Below, one piece after another: positions 8,581-18,137 of a DNA stretch of 64,000 nt. A model generated the notes under the pieces. The model worked only from the letters and a program-made list of their open reading frames with translations, was not told where the DNA came from and ran no database searches. The position numbers and the translations under genes are program-made. Position 1 is the stretch's first letter; each line of letters opens with the position of its first letter. This stretch comes from Polycladidibacter stylochi. Its GTDB lineage: Bacteria > Pseudomonadota > Alphaproteobacteria > Rhizobiales > Stappiaceae. Location: positions 310,001 through 374,000 of the forward strand of contig NZ_LLWE01000025.1 of NCBI RefSeq assembly GCF_001562055.1, in the 5' to 3' direction.

Positions 8581-9357
8581 ATGATTGACCAAGAGTTTAA
8601 CGAGCTAATACAACTCTCGCAAATGCAGCAGCATAAGGGGCCGCTTTACCGCCAACTCCAACAAGTTATTATTGAAGGTATTGAAAGCGGCCGGCTAAGC
8701 CCCGCAAGCGCACTGCCAACCGAGCGCGAGCTAGCTGAGCTAACAAACGTTTCGCGCGTTACTGTGCGCCGCGCTATAGGTGAGCTGGTAACACAAGGTA
8801 TACTCATTCAGCGTCAAGGCTCTGGCACCTACATCGCCCCGAAAATCGAGCGTATGGAACAAACACTTCGCACGCTCACCTCCTTCACGCAAGAAATGTC
8901 CAGCCGGGGAAAACAGGTTAGCAGCCAATGGCTCGATAGAACCATAAGCCTGCCTTCACCAGATGAAACCATGCGCCTTGGCCTGAGCTCAACAGATCGT
9001 GTTGCCAGACTTTCACGCTTGCGTTTGGCAGATAATGTGCCGCTTGCCTATGAGCACGCAACAATTAGCAATCGCTTTCTGCCAGATCCTGAACGAGTGA
9101 CACATTCGCTTTACCAAACCCTGCATAAACTGGGCTATCCGCCCGAACGCGCTGTACAAAAAATAACAGCAATTAATGTTGATCCCGAGATGGCACACCT
9201 TTTGGAGGTCGCAACCGGAAAAGCAGCCTTGCAGATCGACCGTCTCTCATACCTACCCGACGGGCGCATACTGGAAGCCACAAAAACAATTTACCGAGCC
9301 GGAGCCTACGATTTTATCGCCGAGCTAGAACTCGACCATCAAGATATCCTCAATTAG
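8581..9357 (+). CDS. nagR: GntR/HutC family regulator of N-acetylglucosamine use (NagR/DasR type)
   Basis: A 258-residue repressor. Residues ~18-88 are a GntR winged helix (GPLYRQLQQVI, LPTERELAELTNVSRVTVRRAIGELV, RQGSGTYIAP) and residues ~95-250 are a UTRA effector domain of the HutC subfamily, which in NagR and DasR binds glucosamine-6-phosphate or N-acetylglucosamine-6-phosphate. It is the first gene of nagR-nagB-nagA, so the effector is very likely an amino-sugar phosphate. The next gene begins 28 bases later. The gene symbol rests on context. Confidence 0.85.
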   Translation: MIDQEFNELIQLSQMQQHKGPLYRQLQQVIIEGIESGRLSPASALPTERELAELTNVSRVTVRRAIGELVTQGILIQRQGSGTYIAPKIERMEQTLRTLTSFTQEMSSRGKQVSSQWLDRTISLPSPDETMRLGLSSTDRVARLSRLRLADNVPLAYEHATISNRFLPDPERVTHSLYQTLHKLGYPPERAVQKITAINVDPEMAHLLEVATGKAALQIDRLSYLPDGRILEATKTIYRAGAYDFIAELELDHQDILN

Positions 9358-9385
9358 CCCCTCGCTGGAAAGGAAAGAACCGACC

Positions 9386-10414
9386 ATGACCGATAAAACA
9401 CATATGAGACTAGAAGTTGAGCAAATTCCAGCAAAGGTTGCGGAACTGTTAGACAAGGGCAGTGACGCCATAAACATTGCCGCTGAAAACTTCAAACGAG
9501 CCGATCCCAAGTTCCTTGTCTCCATTGCAAGGGGCTCTTCCGACCATGCCGCGCTCTACCTAAAATATGCGTTTGAACTGATGGCCGGCCTGCCCGTCGC
9601 CTCTATCGGTCCCTCGGTTGCATCCATCTACGAGGCACCTTTAAAACTAAAAGATGCCGGCTGTATTGCCATTTCACAATCCGGTGCCAGCACCGACATC
9701 GTAGCGCTTGCCAAGGCCGCCCGTGACAGCGGTGCCCCTGCAATTGCCATCACCAACAATGCCAAGTCCGATTTGGCCAACACATGCAGCGCCACACTGG
9801 ACATTCTTGCCGGTCCCGAAATCTCCGTTGCTGCCACGAAAACCTTTGTTAACTCCATTATTGCCGGCTTGGGCATGCTCGCCGCCTACACAGATGACGT
9901 AAAACTGCAACAAGCGCTGAAGGCACTGCCAGAGCAACTGGAAAAAGCGATTAACTGCGACTGGAGCCCGCTTATTGCCCCTGTCAGCAAGGCACCATCC
10001 CTATTTATCATCGGTCGAGGACCCGGTTTTGCCATTGCGCACGAAGCCGCTTTGAAGTTTAAAGAAACATCGTCCAAACACGCTGAAGCCTATTCTTCAG
10101 CCGAAGTGCTCCACGGGCCTGTTTCTATCGCTGATGCCAGCTTCCCGGTGCTTGCGCTCGCTGCACGCGATGCAGCTGAGGCCTCCCTTATGGAAACGAT
10201 GGGGCGCATTGCGAGCCAGCAGGCAAGCGTATTTGCCACATCAGATATTGAAGTCGCAGGCATCAAACTGCCATTTGTTGCTACCGGACACCCGCTCACC
10301 GACCCGCTCAGCCTGATTGTATCCTTCTACAGCTTTATCGAGGGCTTTGCCCGCCACAGCGGCTTTAATCCCGATACACCAAAACACCTTAAAAAAGTTA
10401 CGGTGACACGCTAA
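9386..10414 (+). CDS. nagB-II: SIS-domain glucosamine-6-phosphate deaminase (NagB-II type)
   Basis: A 342-residue protein with two SIS sugar-isomerase domains and no glutaminase domain. Domain 1 (residues ~30-165) has SIARGSSDHAALYLKYAFE and ISQSGASTDIVA; domain 2 (from ~200) has FIIGRGPGFAIAHEAALKFKETS and AEAYSSAEVLHGP, the GlmS-isomerase signature. Placed between nagR and nagA, it most probably converts glucosamine-6-phosphate to fructose-6-phosphate and ammonia, replacing the unrelated NagB. A good ribosome site (aaggaaag) precedes the ATG. Its stop overlaps the nagA start (TAATG). Confidence 0.9.
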   Translation: MTDKTHMRLEVEQIPAKVAELLDKGSDAINIAAENFKRADPKFLVSIARGSSDHAALYLKYAFELMAGLPVASIGPSVASIYEAPLKLKDAGCIAISQSGASTDIVALAKAARDSGAPAIAITNNAKSDLANTCSATLDILAGPEISVAATKTFVNSIIAGLGMLAAYTDDVKLQQALKALPEQLEKAINCDWSPLIAPVSKAPSLFIIGRGPGFAIAHEAALKFKETSSKHAEAYSSAEVLHGPVSIADASFPVLALAARDAAEASLMETMGRIASQQASVFATSDIEVAGIKLPFVATGHPLTDPLSLIVSFYSFIEGFARHSGFNPDTPKHLKKVTVTR

Positions 10415-11568
10415 TGACCCACAATCGCGCTTATACCGGAGCCGACATTTTCACCGGCTCACAAACACTTAAAGATCATGCCCTCTTGGTGCAGGACGAT
10501 AAAATCATTGCCACAGTACCTGCAGGCGAAGTTCCCGAGGACTATGAAAAGGTCCAGCTGGATGGTGATCTGCTGGCCCCCGGCTTTATCGATCTGCAAG
10601 TAAACGGCGGCGGCGGCGTTCAACTCAACGACCAACCAACCCTTGAAGGGCTGCAAACCATCTGTAAATCGCTGATCCCGTTTGGTACCACTGCAATACT
10701 GCCAACACTGATCACCGATAACAAGCAGGTCAACGCCCAATTGCGCGATGCCGCTCGCGCCGCCATTGCCGCGAAAACCCCCGGTTTTCTGGGGCTGCAT
10801 CTGGAAGGACCACACCTATCGGTTGAAAAGCGCGGCTGTCACTCAGCCGATCTGGTCCGCCCCATGGATACAGAAGACCTTGAAGCTCTGGTCGCCCTTA
10901 AAAAAGACCTGCCAGTGCTGTTGGTAACGCTGGCACCGGAAAACGAGCCAGATGCCAACATTACCGCCCTGCGTGATGCCGGTGTTTTCGTTTGCCTTGG
11001 CCACACAAATGCAAAATTCGAACGTGCCCAAGCGGCATTAGCCGCTGGAGCCACTGGCTTCACCCACCTGTTCAATGCCATGAGCCCCATGTCGCACCGC
11101 GAACCCGGTGTGGTTGGCGCAGCCCTTAGCTCAAAAGAGGCATGGGCCGGTCTGATTTGTGATGGCTATCATGCCCACCCGGAAATGATGAAAATCGCCC
11201 TACGCGCCAAACAGGGACCGGGCAAGATTTTCCTCGTCACCGATGCCATGGCCCCCATGGGTACAGAACTGCAAAGCTTTGTACTCAATGGCGAGACCAT
11301 CACCCGCTCTGGCGGCCGCCTGACCACCCCGGACGGCACTCTGGCCGGGGCTGATCTCGACTTCATCAGCGCCGTGCGTAACGCCATAACAATGTTGGGC
11401 GTTGATAAGGAAGAAGCTCTACGCATGGCAGCTCTGTACCCGGCACAAGCCGCCGGCGTTGCCGACAAAATGGGCCAGTTCACACCAGGAACACAAGCCA
11501 ATATGGTGCTTTTGAGCCGTGATCTGGATGTGAACGCCGTATGGATTGACGGTAAACAACAATACTAG
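10414..11568 (+). CDS. nagA: N-acetylglucosamine-6-phosphate deacetylase
   Basis: A 384-residue amidohydrolase that removes acetate from N-acetylglucosamine-6-phosphate to give glucosamine-6-phosphate for the preceding enzyme. Visible motifs are LAPGFIDLQVNGGGG near residue 55, the metal Glu in GLHLEGPHLS near 130, the substrate His residues in FVCLGHTNA and FTHLFNAMSPMSHREPG, and catalytic Asp in FLVTDAMAPMG. Length is normal. Start and upstream stop share one base, so translation is coupled to nagB-II. No amino-sugar transporter is present in the cluster. Confidence 0.95.
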   Translation: MTHNRAYTGADIFTGSQTLKDHALLVQDDKIIATVPAGEVPEDYEKVQLDGDLLAPGFIDLQVNGGGGVQLNDQPTLEGLQTICKSLIPFGTTAILPTLITDNKQVNAQLRDAARAAIAAKTPGFLGLHLEGPHLSVEKRGCHSADLVRPMDTEDLEALVALKKDLPVLLVTLAPENEPDANITALRDAGVFVCLGHTNAKFERAQAALAAGATGFTHLFNAMSPMSHREPGVVGAALSSKEAWAGLICDGYHAHPEMMKIALRAKQGPGKIFLVTDAMAPMGTELQSFVLNGETITRSGGRLTTPDGTLAGADLDFISAVRNAITMLGVDKEEALRMAALYPAQAAGVADKMGQFTPGTQANMVLLSRDLDVNAVWIDGKQQY

Positions 11569-11619
11569 CGCAAAAAAACGGACCACCGACCTCCCCGGCC
11601 CGATAATAAAAAGCGCAAC

Positions 11620-11656
11620 AAGGGTAGGACTGGCACATCAGCCCTACCCTTTGTTT
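11620..11656. terminator. Terminator between convergent nagA and the ChaN-like gene
   Basis: aagggtagg (11620-11628) pairs perfectly with cctaccctt (11643-11651), with a 14-base loop, followed by tgttt. It lies between the ends of two convergent genes and probably works for nagA and possibly both ways. Confidence 0.6.
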
Positions 11657-11687
11657 ATCGCGCCACTCCAAGCTTTTTTGCTCACCA

Positions 11688-12713
11688 TCACTTCTCTGCC
11701 GCTTTATTCAAAGTTTTCAAATCTCCTTTGGATTTTAGCCGTTGTAATGAGCCCTTATATTTTTCGCAGGGATCCACCTCGTCAACACGCGCTGTAAACC
11801 AGATATAATCATAGAGCTTTGCATCGAACATCTTATAGTCTTGCGCTTTAAAAGCACCGCGCTGCACTTCGACAGGCGCTAAAGTCAAGAATTGCCCCCC
11901 GCCAGTAAGATAATAGGGTACGCCGCGATCCACACGGATATGCCCATTGCCAGCAATTAAAATTGCCCCTTGTCGAGGCGTAGTTTCGCGCATGGCCCGC
12001 GCCATACTCGCATCTTTCAGCCGCTGCATAGCCACCATCGGTGCCATTTGTTCAGCTTTCATTAAATGACAATGGGAGGAAACCAGCTCATCAACAAGAC
12101 TTTGCTGCAAGGGCGTTGTTAACGCCTTATCCCACAATAGCTTATCCGCCTCAAAAGGCAGTGCACCACTTGCCACCCGCTTGAGTTTTTCACGACTTGG
12201 CCCGCCAGCAATAAGTGGCAGACCCGCTGCAAGCCCCTGCTTGAATATTGGTGCATACATGGAAAAGGCAGGCCAACCACGCGCTTCCCATTTCAACTCT
12301 TTGCCTAACTGAGCTAGCTCATTCTCTCTCGCAATAGCCAAGATAGGCGAAGCAGTTTCATCAAGCATTTCAAAGACCAGTGCCGGCCTTTTGCCAGCGC
12401 CAACCAGCGCTCCAACAGCCTGCGCCTGAATTTCATGATGACGTGGATTATCGTGCTTTTCACCCAAAAGGACATAATGCCCTTTTGCAAGCGCTTGCCA
12501 AAGTTGCGATTGCGTAATCTGCTTGCCGGATTTTACATCCCAGATCGTTTCAACCAGCGGGTGATTTTTCAGCAAAAGGTTTTCTTTTGCAACCTCTTGC
12601 GCAGCTGCAGAACGACTAAATGGCACATATAAATGAACCACAGCAATAACAACGCACCAAAACAGAAAACGCTGAACCAACATTTGTAATGAAGAAACGA
12701 TACGCCAAGACAT
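11688..12713 (-). CDS. ChaN family lipoprotein-like protein (haem-binding/Tiki fold)
   Basis: About 341 residues. The start is the ATG at 12713 because aggagat lies just upstream; the longer frame from 12734 has no such site. Residues 1-38 form a membrane anchor or signal peptide ending near SAAAQE. The ChaN/Tiki fold is marked by YVLLGEKHDNPRHHEIQ around residue 80 and ILIAGNGHIRVDRGVPYYL near 265. Campylobacter ChaN binds haem as an iron-regulated lipoprotein; related folds are metalloproteases. No lipobox cysteine is clear here. Function in this organism is unknown. It is transcribed toward nagA but belongs to a separate unit. Confidence 0.78.
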   Translation of the reverse strand: MSWRIVSSLQMLVQRFLFWCVVIAVVHLYVPFSRSAAAQEVAKENLLLKNHPLVETIWDVKSGKQITQSQLWQALAKGHYVLLGEKHDNPRHHEIQAQAVGALVGAGKRPALVFEMLDETASPILAIARENELAQLGKELKWEARGWPAFSMYAPIFKQGLAAGLPLIAGGPSREKLKRVASGALPFEADKLLWDKALTTPLQQSLVDELVSSHCHLMKAEQMAPMVAMQRLKDASMARAMRETTPRQGAILIAGNGHIRVDRGVPYYLTGGGQFLTLAPVEVQRGAFKAQDYKMFDAKLYDYIWFTARVDEVDPCEKYKGSLQRLKSKGDLKTLNKAAEK

Positions 12714-12851
12714 GATATCTCCTGCCCTTACCAAACACTTCCACTCTCAGCTTACCAGCATCTTATTGCCTAAATGTCTTCGAAACAGCTCGATTTTATT
12801 ATGACAACAATACTCAAGTTTCAAGACAACATGAAACTTCAAGCCGTAGTT

Positions 12852-14648
12852 TTAAGCATTCCTATCGCCATTGAGCTTCAGCCAATCTTCCAAGGCCTCG
12901 ACAGCAGCTATTGTCGTATTGCATTGCGCTTGTTGTAAAAGCCGAAACTCTTCCCCGCTCACAGTTTCATCCGGCGCTTCACTCACCAGCGTAACAGGGC
13001 AAACACCGCCTTCGTGCTCACTGATGAAAATAGGAATACCACGGCGAAATTCAAAACTCGGATCACCGGCATAGTTCACATAACGCGCCAACTGCTCCCC
13101 GTTAAGGGTCATCAACGCGTCATCCTTACTTAGCTCTTGAAGAACCTGCTCTAAAACATGATGCGCCAAATCGGCATAACCTGGCTTATAACGCAAAATC
13201 AGCATAAAGCCTTTGGGCAGGCTCCAGCCCTCAAACCCCTTCGGCAAATAACCGGTAAAGGGGCGTGTCCACTCGTGCGAAGGGTAGCCATGCAAATTCA
13301 CATGCAAAAGTGCTTGTGTCAAAGTTTGCGCCTGCACTCGAATATTGCGCTCCTGTTGGTCACTGCCATATTCCAAATCATTGCCACCCGCCGTGTAACG
13401 TGCAGCATGGTGCATATGCTTGGGATTTTCAGCGCAATAGGCTCGGAACAAGGCATAACCATCAGGGTTTTCCATAGGCGAAACAGTAAAGCCAAGTTTG
13501 GTTTTGCCTTTTAATGCCGCAGCAGCCCGAAGTGCCCCGATAGGACCGGTACTTTCGTTAGCATGTTGACCGGCAGAGATGATAACCCCAGGCTGCCCCC
13601 CTTCAAAGTAGCGGGCTTCAATATCTCGCCCTTGCTGCGAGTGCCAGGAAAAAGCCTCGCCCCCCAGCTTATTTAACGCTTGCGCAATACTTGCAGGCGC
13701 CAGCCAGTTTTGTGCATCAGCCAGATCACTCTTTTCCGCAACGTCACCAGCACCTTTGTCTTGAGCCACCAGCGCTTCAACGTCGGCCGCGTCACGTAAT
13801 CTAAGCCGTGCTACAACCTGCGCCGTATTGTGCTTCACCACAGGTACAAGTTGACCCGGCTGCAGACGACGGCTCCCCGCACCGTGAGCACCCAGTTTCT
13901 GGAAATATTCAAGAGCAGAAAAATACAGCTCTTCATGCATTGCCTCACTGGTGCTGATGCATTCATTGCCAATCAGCAAATCAAAATCATAGAAAGGCGC
14001 CTGAACTTCCATCTCCAAGCGTGGAAAGTAAGGCTCTTGCTCAGGCCATTGCTGCGCCTTTAAAGCATCCATCAAAGCCCAATAAGCACGCTCTTGATCG
14101 CTCTCCAGTACTTCGCTGTGGCAGACCTCAAGGCTCGCTTCGTCCAGAACCTCCAGATATCCGCTGGCACCAAATACTTCGTCCCCACAGACATCCTTTT
14201 TCAGCAAATTCGGCGCAACAATGGAGTGATGTTCGAAAGTACCGCCATGACGTTCGATTTCCACCTCATACACCGGCATTTGCTCGGCACTCGTAGCTTC
14301 CATGGGTTCGAACGCCAAACGAACAGGTGCCAAAAGCTCCTTAAGCGGGTAAGCCTCAAGGCGAAAACGCGCCACATGCTGGCCTTCAATCACAGGATAG
14401 CGAACGATTACCGCACGCATATTCTCAAGCGCAATGTTTTCAACAAAAGCGGCAACCAGCGGCTTATAAGCTGAAAGAGCAGAGACTGAGTAACCCAGCC
14501 CCTGCATTTCTTTGGTAAACTCTTGTCGCCGCTCGAAACTGTCAAAACTCCACAGACGGCACGCTTGCCCGGCACGTAAAATACTAGGCAATCGTTGGCG
14601 CAATTGTTCCAACACCGGTGTAAAGCTTTTTTCAAATAAAATTGTCAT
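12852..14648 (-). CDS. M14 family zinc peptidase, last gene of a peptide ABC operon
   Basis: A 598-residue protein. The C-terminal half is an M14 carboxypeptidase/amidase domain: zinc ligands His362 and Glu365 in SAGQHANESTG, His453 in LLHVNLHGYP, and SPMENPDGYALF near 395. The first ~340 residues match no family I can name. There is no signal peptide, so it should act in the cytoplasm. It overlaps the stop end of the upstream permease gene by four bases (ATGA) and is the final gene of the operon, so it probably trims peptides brought in by the transporter. M14 members include murein-peptide amidases (MpaA) and succinylglutamate desuccinylase relatives; which bond is cut is unknown. Confidence 0.8.
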   Translation of the reverse strand: MTILFEKSFTPVLEQLRQRLPSILRAGQACRLWSFDSFERRQEFTKEMQGLGYSVSALSAYKPLVAAFVENIALENMRAVIVRYPVIEGQHVARFRLEAYPLKELLAPVRLAFEPMEATSAEQMPVYEVEIERHGGTFEHHSIVAPNLLKKDVCGDEVFGASGYLEVLDEASLEVCHSEVLESDQERAYWALMDALKAQQWPEQEPYFPRLEMEVQAPFYDFDLLIGNECISTSEAMHEELYFSALEYFQKLGAHGAGSRRLQPGQLVPVVKHNTAQVVARLRLRDAADVEALVAQDKGAGDVAEKSDLADAQNWLAPASIAQALNKLGGEAFSWHSQQGRDIEARYFEGGQPGVIISAGQHANESTGPIGALRAAAALKGKTKLGFTVSPMENPDGYALFRAYCAENPKHMHHAARYTAGGNDLEYGSDQQERNIRVQAQTLTQALLHVNLHGYPSHEWTRPFTGYLPKGFEGWSLPKGFMLILRYKPGYADLAHHVLEQVLQELSKDDALMTLNGEQLARYVNYAGDPSFEFRRGIPIFISEHEGGVCPVTLVSEAPDETVSGEEFRLLQQAQCNTTIAAVEALEDWLKLNGDRNA

Positions 14649-15529
14649 TTCGCAGTTTGCCCTAAAGGATCAAGATGATCACGAAGCCAATCACCCATCA
14701 GATTGAGACCAAGCACCGTCAACATAATCGCTAGCCCTGGGAAGACCATAATCCACCAGGCAACCTGTACATAGTTACGTCCATCGGCCAACATCCCGCC
14801 CCAACTTGGAATTTGCGGATCTACTCCCAAACCAAGAAAGGTCAAACTGCTTTCCAGCAGAATATTGTTGGCAACATTCAAAGTCATCAAAATGATGATC
14901 GGACCCAGCGTATTGGGTAGAATATGCCCGAATATAATTTTAGCATCCGGCAACCCGTAGGAGCGCGCCGCTTGCACAAACTCCCGTTCGCGTAAAGATA
15001 AAACCCCACTACGCACGAGTCTTGCATATTGAACCCATTGCGAAATAATCATAAGACCAATGACCCGGTCAAGCCCCGGACCTGCAATTGCCATAACCGT
15101 TATCGCCAGCAGAATAAACGGTAGTGCCAACTGAATATCGGCAAAGCGCATTAACAAAACATCCCAGAACCCGCGATAATACCCTGCCACCAAGCCAACG
15201 AGCGTACCAAGAACTAAAGCGCCAAGTGTGGAGGCGACACCCACGAGATATGAGATTTTTCCCCCAGTAATAACACGGGCCAAAATATCCCGACCCAGAG
15301 AATCGGTACCGAGAATATGCTGCCACGAAACAAAAGGTTCCATGAGCCGTGCCCGCAAGTCGATCGCCTCACCGCCATCGGGAAACAATAAACCGGAGCA
15401 AAGGACGAGGACACCAAGGCTGCAAGTCAAAAATGCGCCAAATAAAAGCTCAAAGCTCCAGTATTTTGCTAGAGAACGTTTCTTTTTAGCCGCTTCAGGC
15501 AGAATAATATTTTCTTCGGAAAGTGACAT
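14645..15529 (-). CDS. Peptide/nickel-type ABC transporter permease (DppC/OppC family)
   Basis: A 294-residue inner-membrane permease. It has the DppC-type N-terminal cytoplasmic segment, then HILGTDSLGRDILARVITGGK around residue 75 and the EAA loop VQAARSYGLPDAKIIFGHILPN near 190, which contacts the ATPase. The C-terminal LGLGVDPQIPSWGGMLADG is diagnostic of the family. It lies two bases after the DppB-type gene and overlaps the M14 peptidase gene. With DppB it forms the membrane channel of an oligopeptide importer. Confidence 0.92.
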   Translation of the reverse strand: MSLSEENIILPEAAKKKRSLAKYWSFELLFGAFLTCSLGVLVLCSGLLFPDGGEAIDLRARLMEPFVSWQHILGTDSLGRDILARVITGGKISYLVGVASTLGALVLGTLVGLVAGYYRGFWDVLLMRFADIQLALPFILLAITVMAIAGPGLDRVIGLMIISQWVQYARLVRSGVLSLREREFVQAARSYGLPDAKIIFGHILPNTLGPIIILMTLNVANNILLESSLTFLGLGVDPQIPSWGGMLADGRNYVQVAWWIMVFPGLAIMLTVLGLNLMGDWLRDHLDPLGQTAK

Positions 15530-15531
15530 GG

Positions 15532-16458
15532 TTATTCCACCCGTATTCTAGGGTCTAACAGGCCGTAGACCAAATCGACTGTAAAATTGACCGCAACAAT
15601 CATGAGGGCCAAGAGGGTAATACTTGCTTGTAAAACCGGATAGTCACGTTGATAAATCGCATCAAGTGCGAGCGAGCCCATACCCGGCCAATTGAAAACC
15701 ATTTCAACCACCACAAGACCGCCAACGAGATTACCGAATTGCAGGCCCATATACGTAACGATTGTGATCGCCGAATTCCGCAGAGCGTGCTTATAAACAA
15801 CAATGCGTTCGCGTAGCCCCTTACTCCGGGCCACCATGATATATTGAGCACCCAAAGTTTCCAGCATCGCAGTACGCACCAAACGCACATTGGTTGCGGT
15901 TAAAATAATGCCAATCGTCACAGCGGGCAGAACAATGGAAGCTGGCCCCTCATAACCGCTACTATTAAAGATCGGTATCTTGATGGAAAAAACCATCATC
16001 AACATCAAACCCAACCAGAAGTTGGGAAATGAGAGCCCAACCAAAGAGCCAATGCGAATGATCTGGTCTGACAGCCCTCCCTTGTGCAATGCGGCACGAA
16101 TACCCAGCGGAATGGAAATCAGCATCGACACAACCATGGATGCCACAGCCAGAGCCAACGTGGCGGGCAAGGCAACCGCAACTAAATTAGATACCGGCCC
16201 CCTAAAAAAGCTCGTCCCCATATCCCCATTGAAGAAGCCCAAAATAAAGTCCTTATATTGGACGAGGAAAGGTTTGTTCAAACCCATAGCAGCGCGTATG
16301 CGCTCCAAGTCGGCTTCCGTAACATTGCTGGATTCTTGCACCAGCATAATTGCAGGATCACCTGTAAGACGAATAGCAAAAGCCACAAAGATCGTGACAA
16401 CAAAAACAACAAACACCGCCTGTAACAGACGTTGAATGGCAAACTTGGCAATGGGCAT
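15532..16458 (-). CDS. Peptide-type ABC transporter permease (DppB/OppB family)
   Basis: A 308-residue membrane protein with the family N-terminus (FAIQRLLQAVFVVFVVTIFVAFAIRLTGDPA) and the EAA loop VARSKGLRERIVVYKHALRNSA near residue 210, followed by GLVVVEMVFNWPGMGSLALDAI. It is the first permease of the operon, separated from the binding-protein gene by a strong hairpin, and is followed two bases later by the DppC-type gene. Confidence 0.93.
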   Translation of the reverse strand: MPIAKFAIQRLLQAVFVVFVVTIFVAFAIRLTGDPAIMLVQESSNVTEADLERIRAAMGLNKPFLVQYKDFILGFFNGDMGTSFFRGPVSNLVAVALPATLALAVASMVVSMLISIPLGIRAALHKGGLSDQIIRIGSLVGLSFPNFWLGLMLMMVFSIKIPIFNSSGYEGPASIVLPAVTIGIILTATNVRLVRTAMLETLGAQYIMVARSKGLRERIVVYKHALRNSAITIVTYMGLQFGNLVGGLVVVEMVFNWPGMGSLALDAIYQRDYPVLQASITLLALMIVAVNFTVDLVYGLLDPRIRVE

Positions 16459-16484
16459 GACAAGAAAACTTTCTGGAAGAAGCA

Positions 16485-16508
16485 GTGGAACCGGTATTCC
16501 GGTTCCAC
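16485..16508 (-). terminator. Hairpin after the binding-protein gene (attenuator or stabiliser)
   Basis: gtggaaccgg (16485-16494) and ccggttccac (16499-16508) pair perfectly around a four-base loop in the short gap between the binding-protein stop and the first permease. There is no T-run, so partial termination or 3' mRNA protection is more likely than full termination. Confidence 0.6.
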
Positions 16509-16520
16509 CGTCAGGACTTG

Positions 16521-18092
16521 TTATTCAACGGAGGTATTGAGGAAGAACAAGCGATCATCTGGTGCCGGTTCAAAGTTTTTCACCCGGCTGCTGATCCCGT
16601 AAACCGTATTCAGATTGTAAAGTGGAATATCCAGCGCTTGCTCATGCGCCATACGCGCAACTTCCTGCAATGCCTCTTCACGCAATTCGCGGTCATAAGT
16701 TAACCGTTGCTTTTCAAGGAGTGCATCCATTTTCGCGCTTTTGATGTATGGATTATAGCGCTCTCCACTGTGATACAACAGATAGGCGGTGTTATCAAAA
16801 TCAAACGTCCAACCACCCCAACCGAACTGGTACATTTCGTGGGTCTTCCCGTTTGGAATAACATCCTTACTCATCACACTGTTTTCAACCGGATTGATTT
16901 TAACCTCCAGTCCCACCATACGAAGATAGGATGTAATGGCCAGTGCAACTTCACGAAAATCTGAATCCGCCGAACGGTAGTCAATGGTCATCTTTGTACC
17001 AGGCTTGACACCGGCTTCAGCAAGCAAGGCTTTCGCCTTCTTGGGGTCATATTCGTAAGTCTCAAGCGAAGCGTCATAACCAAAAGAGCCAGCCCCTTGA
17101 AGTGAGGAAATCGGTTTGCCCTGCCCGCCCAGTAATGATTCAATAATCGCATTACGATCAATCGCCATATTGAGTGCTTTACGCACCCGAATATCGCTGG
17201 TGAGTGCCCCTTCTGTCGTTTTAAGACGCAAAGAATCAATGGTTGGGCTGGCAACTGGTGCAAGCTCGATGTTATCGTGTGTATCAAACACAGACAAAGA
17301 GCCTAACGGCACTTTGTAAATCACATCCACACCACCAGATTGTAGCTCGGCCATACGCGTAGAAGCTTCAGGAATAAAGCGGTAGACAAGCTCGTCCAGC
17401 TTCGGCGCACCGCGCCAGTGATCCTCAAATTTTTCAAACGTGATCTTTACGGACGGTGTGTAGGATGTAAACTTGAAAGGCCCGGTACCAACCGGCTTTA
17501 AGTTAAACTCCTCACCCATTTTCGCAGTATATTTTGGCGGTACGATCATCGCACCATAGCCCGCCAATTTTGTAATCAAAACCGGGTCAGGCCGCTTCAT
17601 AATAAAATCGACAGTATAATCATCAACGATTTTAATCTGCTCGATAGAAGTATAATTGGAGCGTTGCGGTCCCTTGGCCCCTTCATCGCCCAACAAACGT
17701 TCAAAGGTAAACTTCACCGCTTCAGCGTTAAATGGCTCACCGTTATGAAATTGCACACCTTCACGCAGCTTAAAGCGGATACGGCTTTCGTTATCCAAAA
17801 ACTCCCAGGATGTGGCCAGCCCAGGCACCAGTTTAAGGTCTGGTCCACGATACACCAAGCCATCAAACAAATTCGAGGCAACAGAGCCCCACGCCAGTGT
17901 AAAGGTGTCAATCGGGTCCCAGCTACCAGGGTCACGTACTTGTGCCACTGTCAGCTTGCCGCCCGCCTGTGCAACAGAGCTTAATGCCATGAGGGAAAGT
18001 GCTGTCACCACCCCAACGCCACGTTTTAAATTTGCTTTCCGCGACCTTGAGTTGTAGTTCTTGCCAAAATTGCATTTACCATTAAAAGTCAT
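16521..18092 (-). CDS. Peptide-type ABC transporter substrate-binding protein (SBP family 5)
   Basis: About 523 residues, periplasmic receptor of the operon. The start is the ATG at 18092, preceded by gagaggaac; the frame also extends to 18119 without a site. A signal peptide (LKRGVGVVTALSLMALSSVAQA) ends about residue 43. Family 5 features are WDPIDTFTLAWGSVASNLFDGLV near 60, the signature LREGVQFHNGEPFNAEAVKFTFERL near 115, and VRKALNMAIDRNAI near 300. Such proteins bind di- or oligopeptides, murein peptides, nickel or opines; the ligand cannot be read from sequence. Confidence 0.92.
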   Translation of the reverse strand: MTFNGKCNFGKNYNSRSRKANLKRGVGVVTALSLMALSSVAQAGGKLTVAQVRDPGSWDPIDTFTLAWGSVASNLFDGLVYRGPDLKLVPGLATSWEFLDNESRIRFKLREGVQFHNGEPFNAEAVKFTFERLLGDEGAKGPQRSNYTSIEQIKIVDDYTVDFIMKRPDPVLITKLAGYGAMIVPPKYTAKMGEEFNLKPVGTGPFKFTSYTPSVKITFEKFEDHWRGAPKLDELVYRFIPEASTRMAELQSGGVDVIYKVPLGSLSVFDTHDNIELAPVASPTIDSLRLKTTEGALTSDIRVRKALNMAIDRNAIIESLLGGQGKPISSLQGAGSFGYDASLETYEYDPKKAKALLAEAGVKPGTKMTIDYRSADSDFREVALAITSYLRMVGLEVKINPVENSVMSKDVIPNGKTHEMYQFGWGGWTFDFDNTAYLLYHSGERYNPYIKSAKMDALLEKQRLTYDRELREEALQEVARMAHEQALDIPLYNLNTVYGISSRVKNFEPAPDDRLFFLNTSVE

Positions 18093-18137
18093 TGATGTTC
18101 CTCTCTGGTAACGTTGCACAACCGTGCAACAAGCTGG

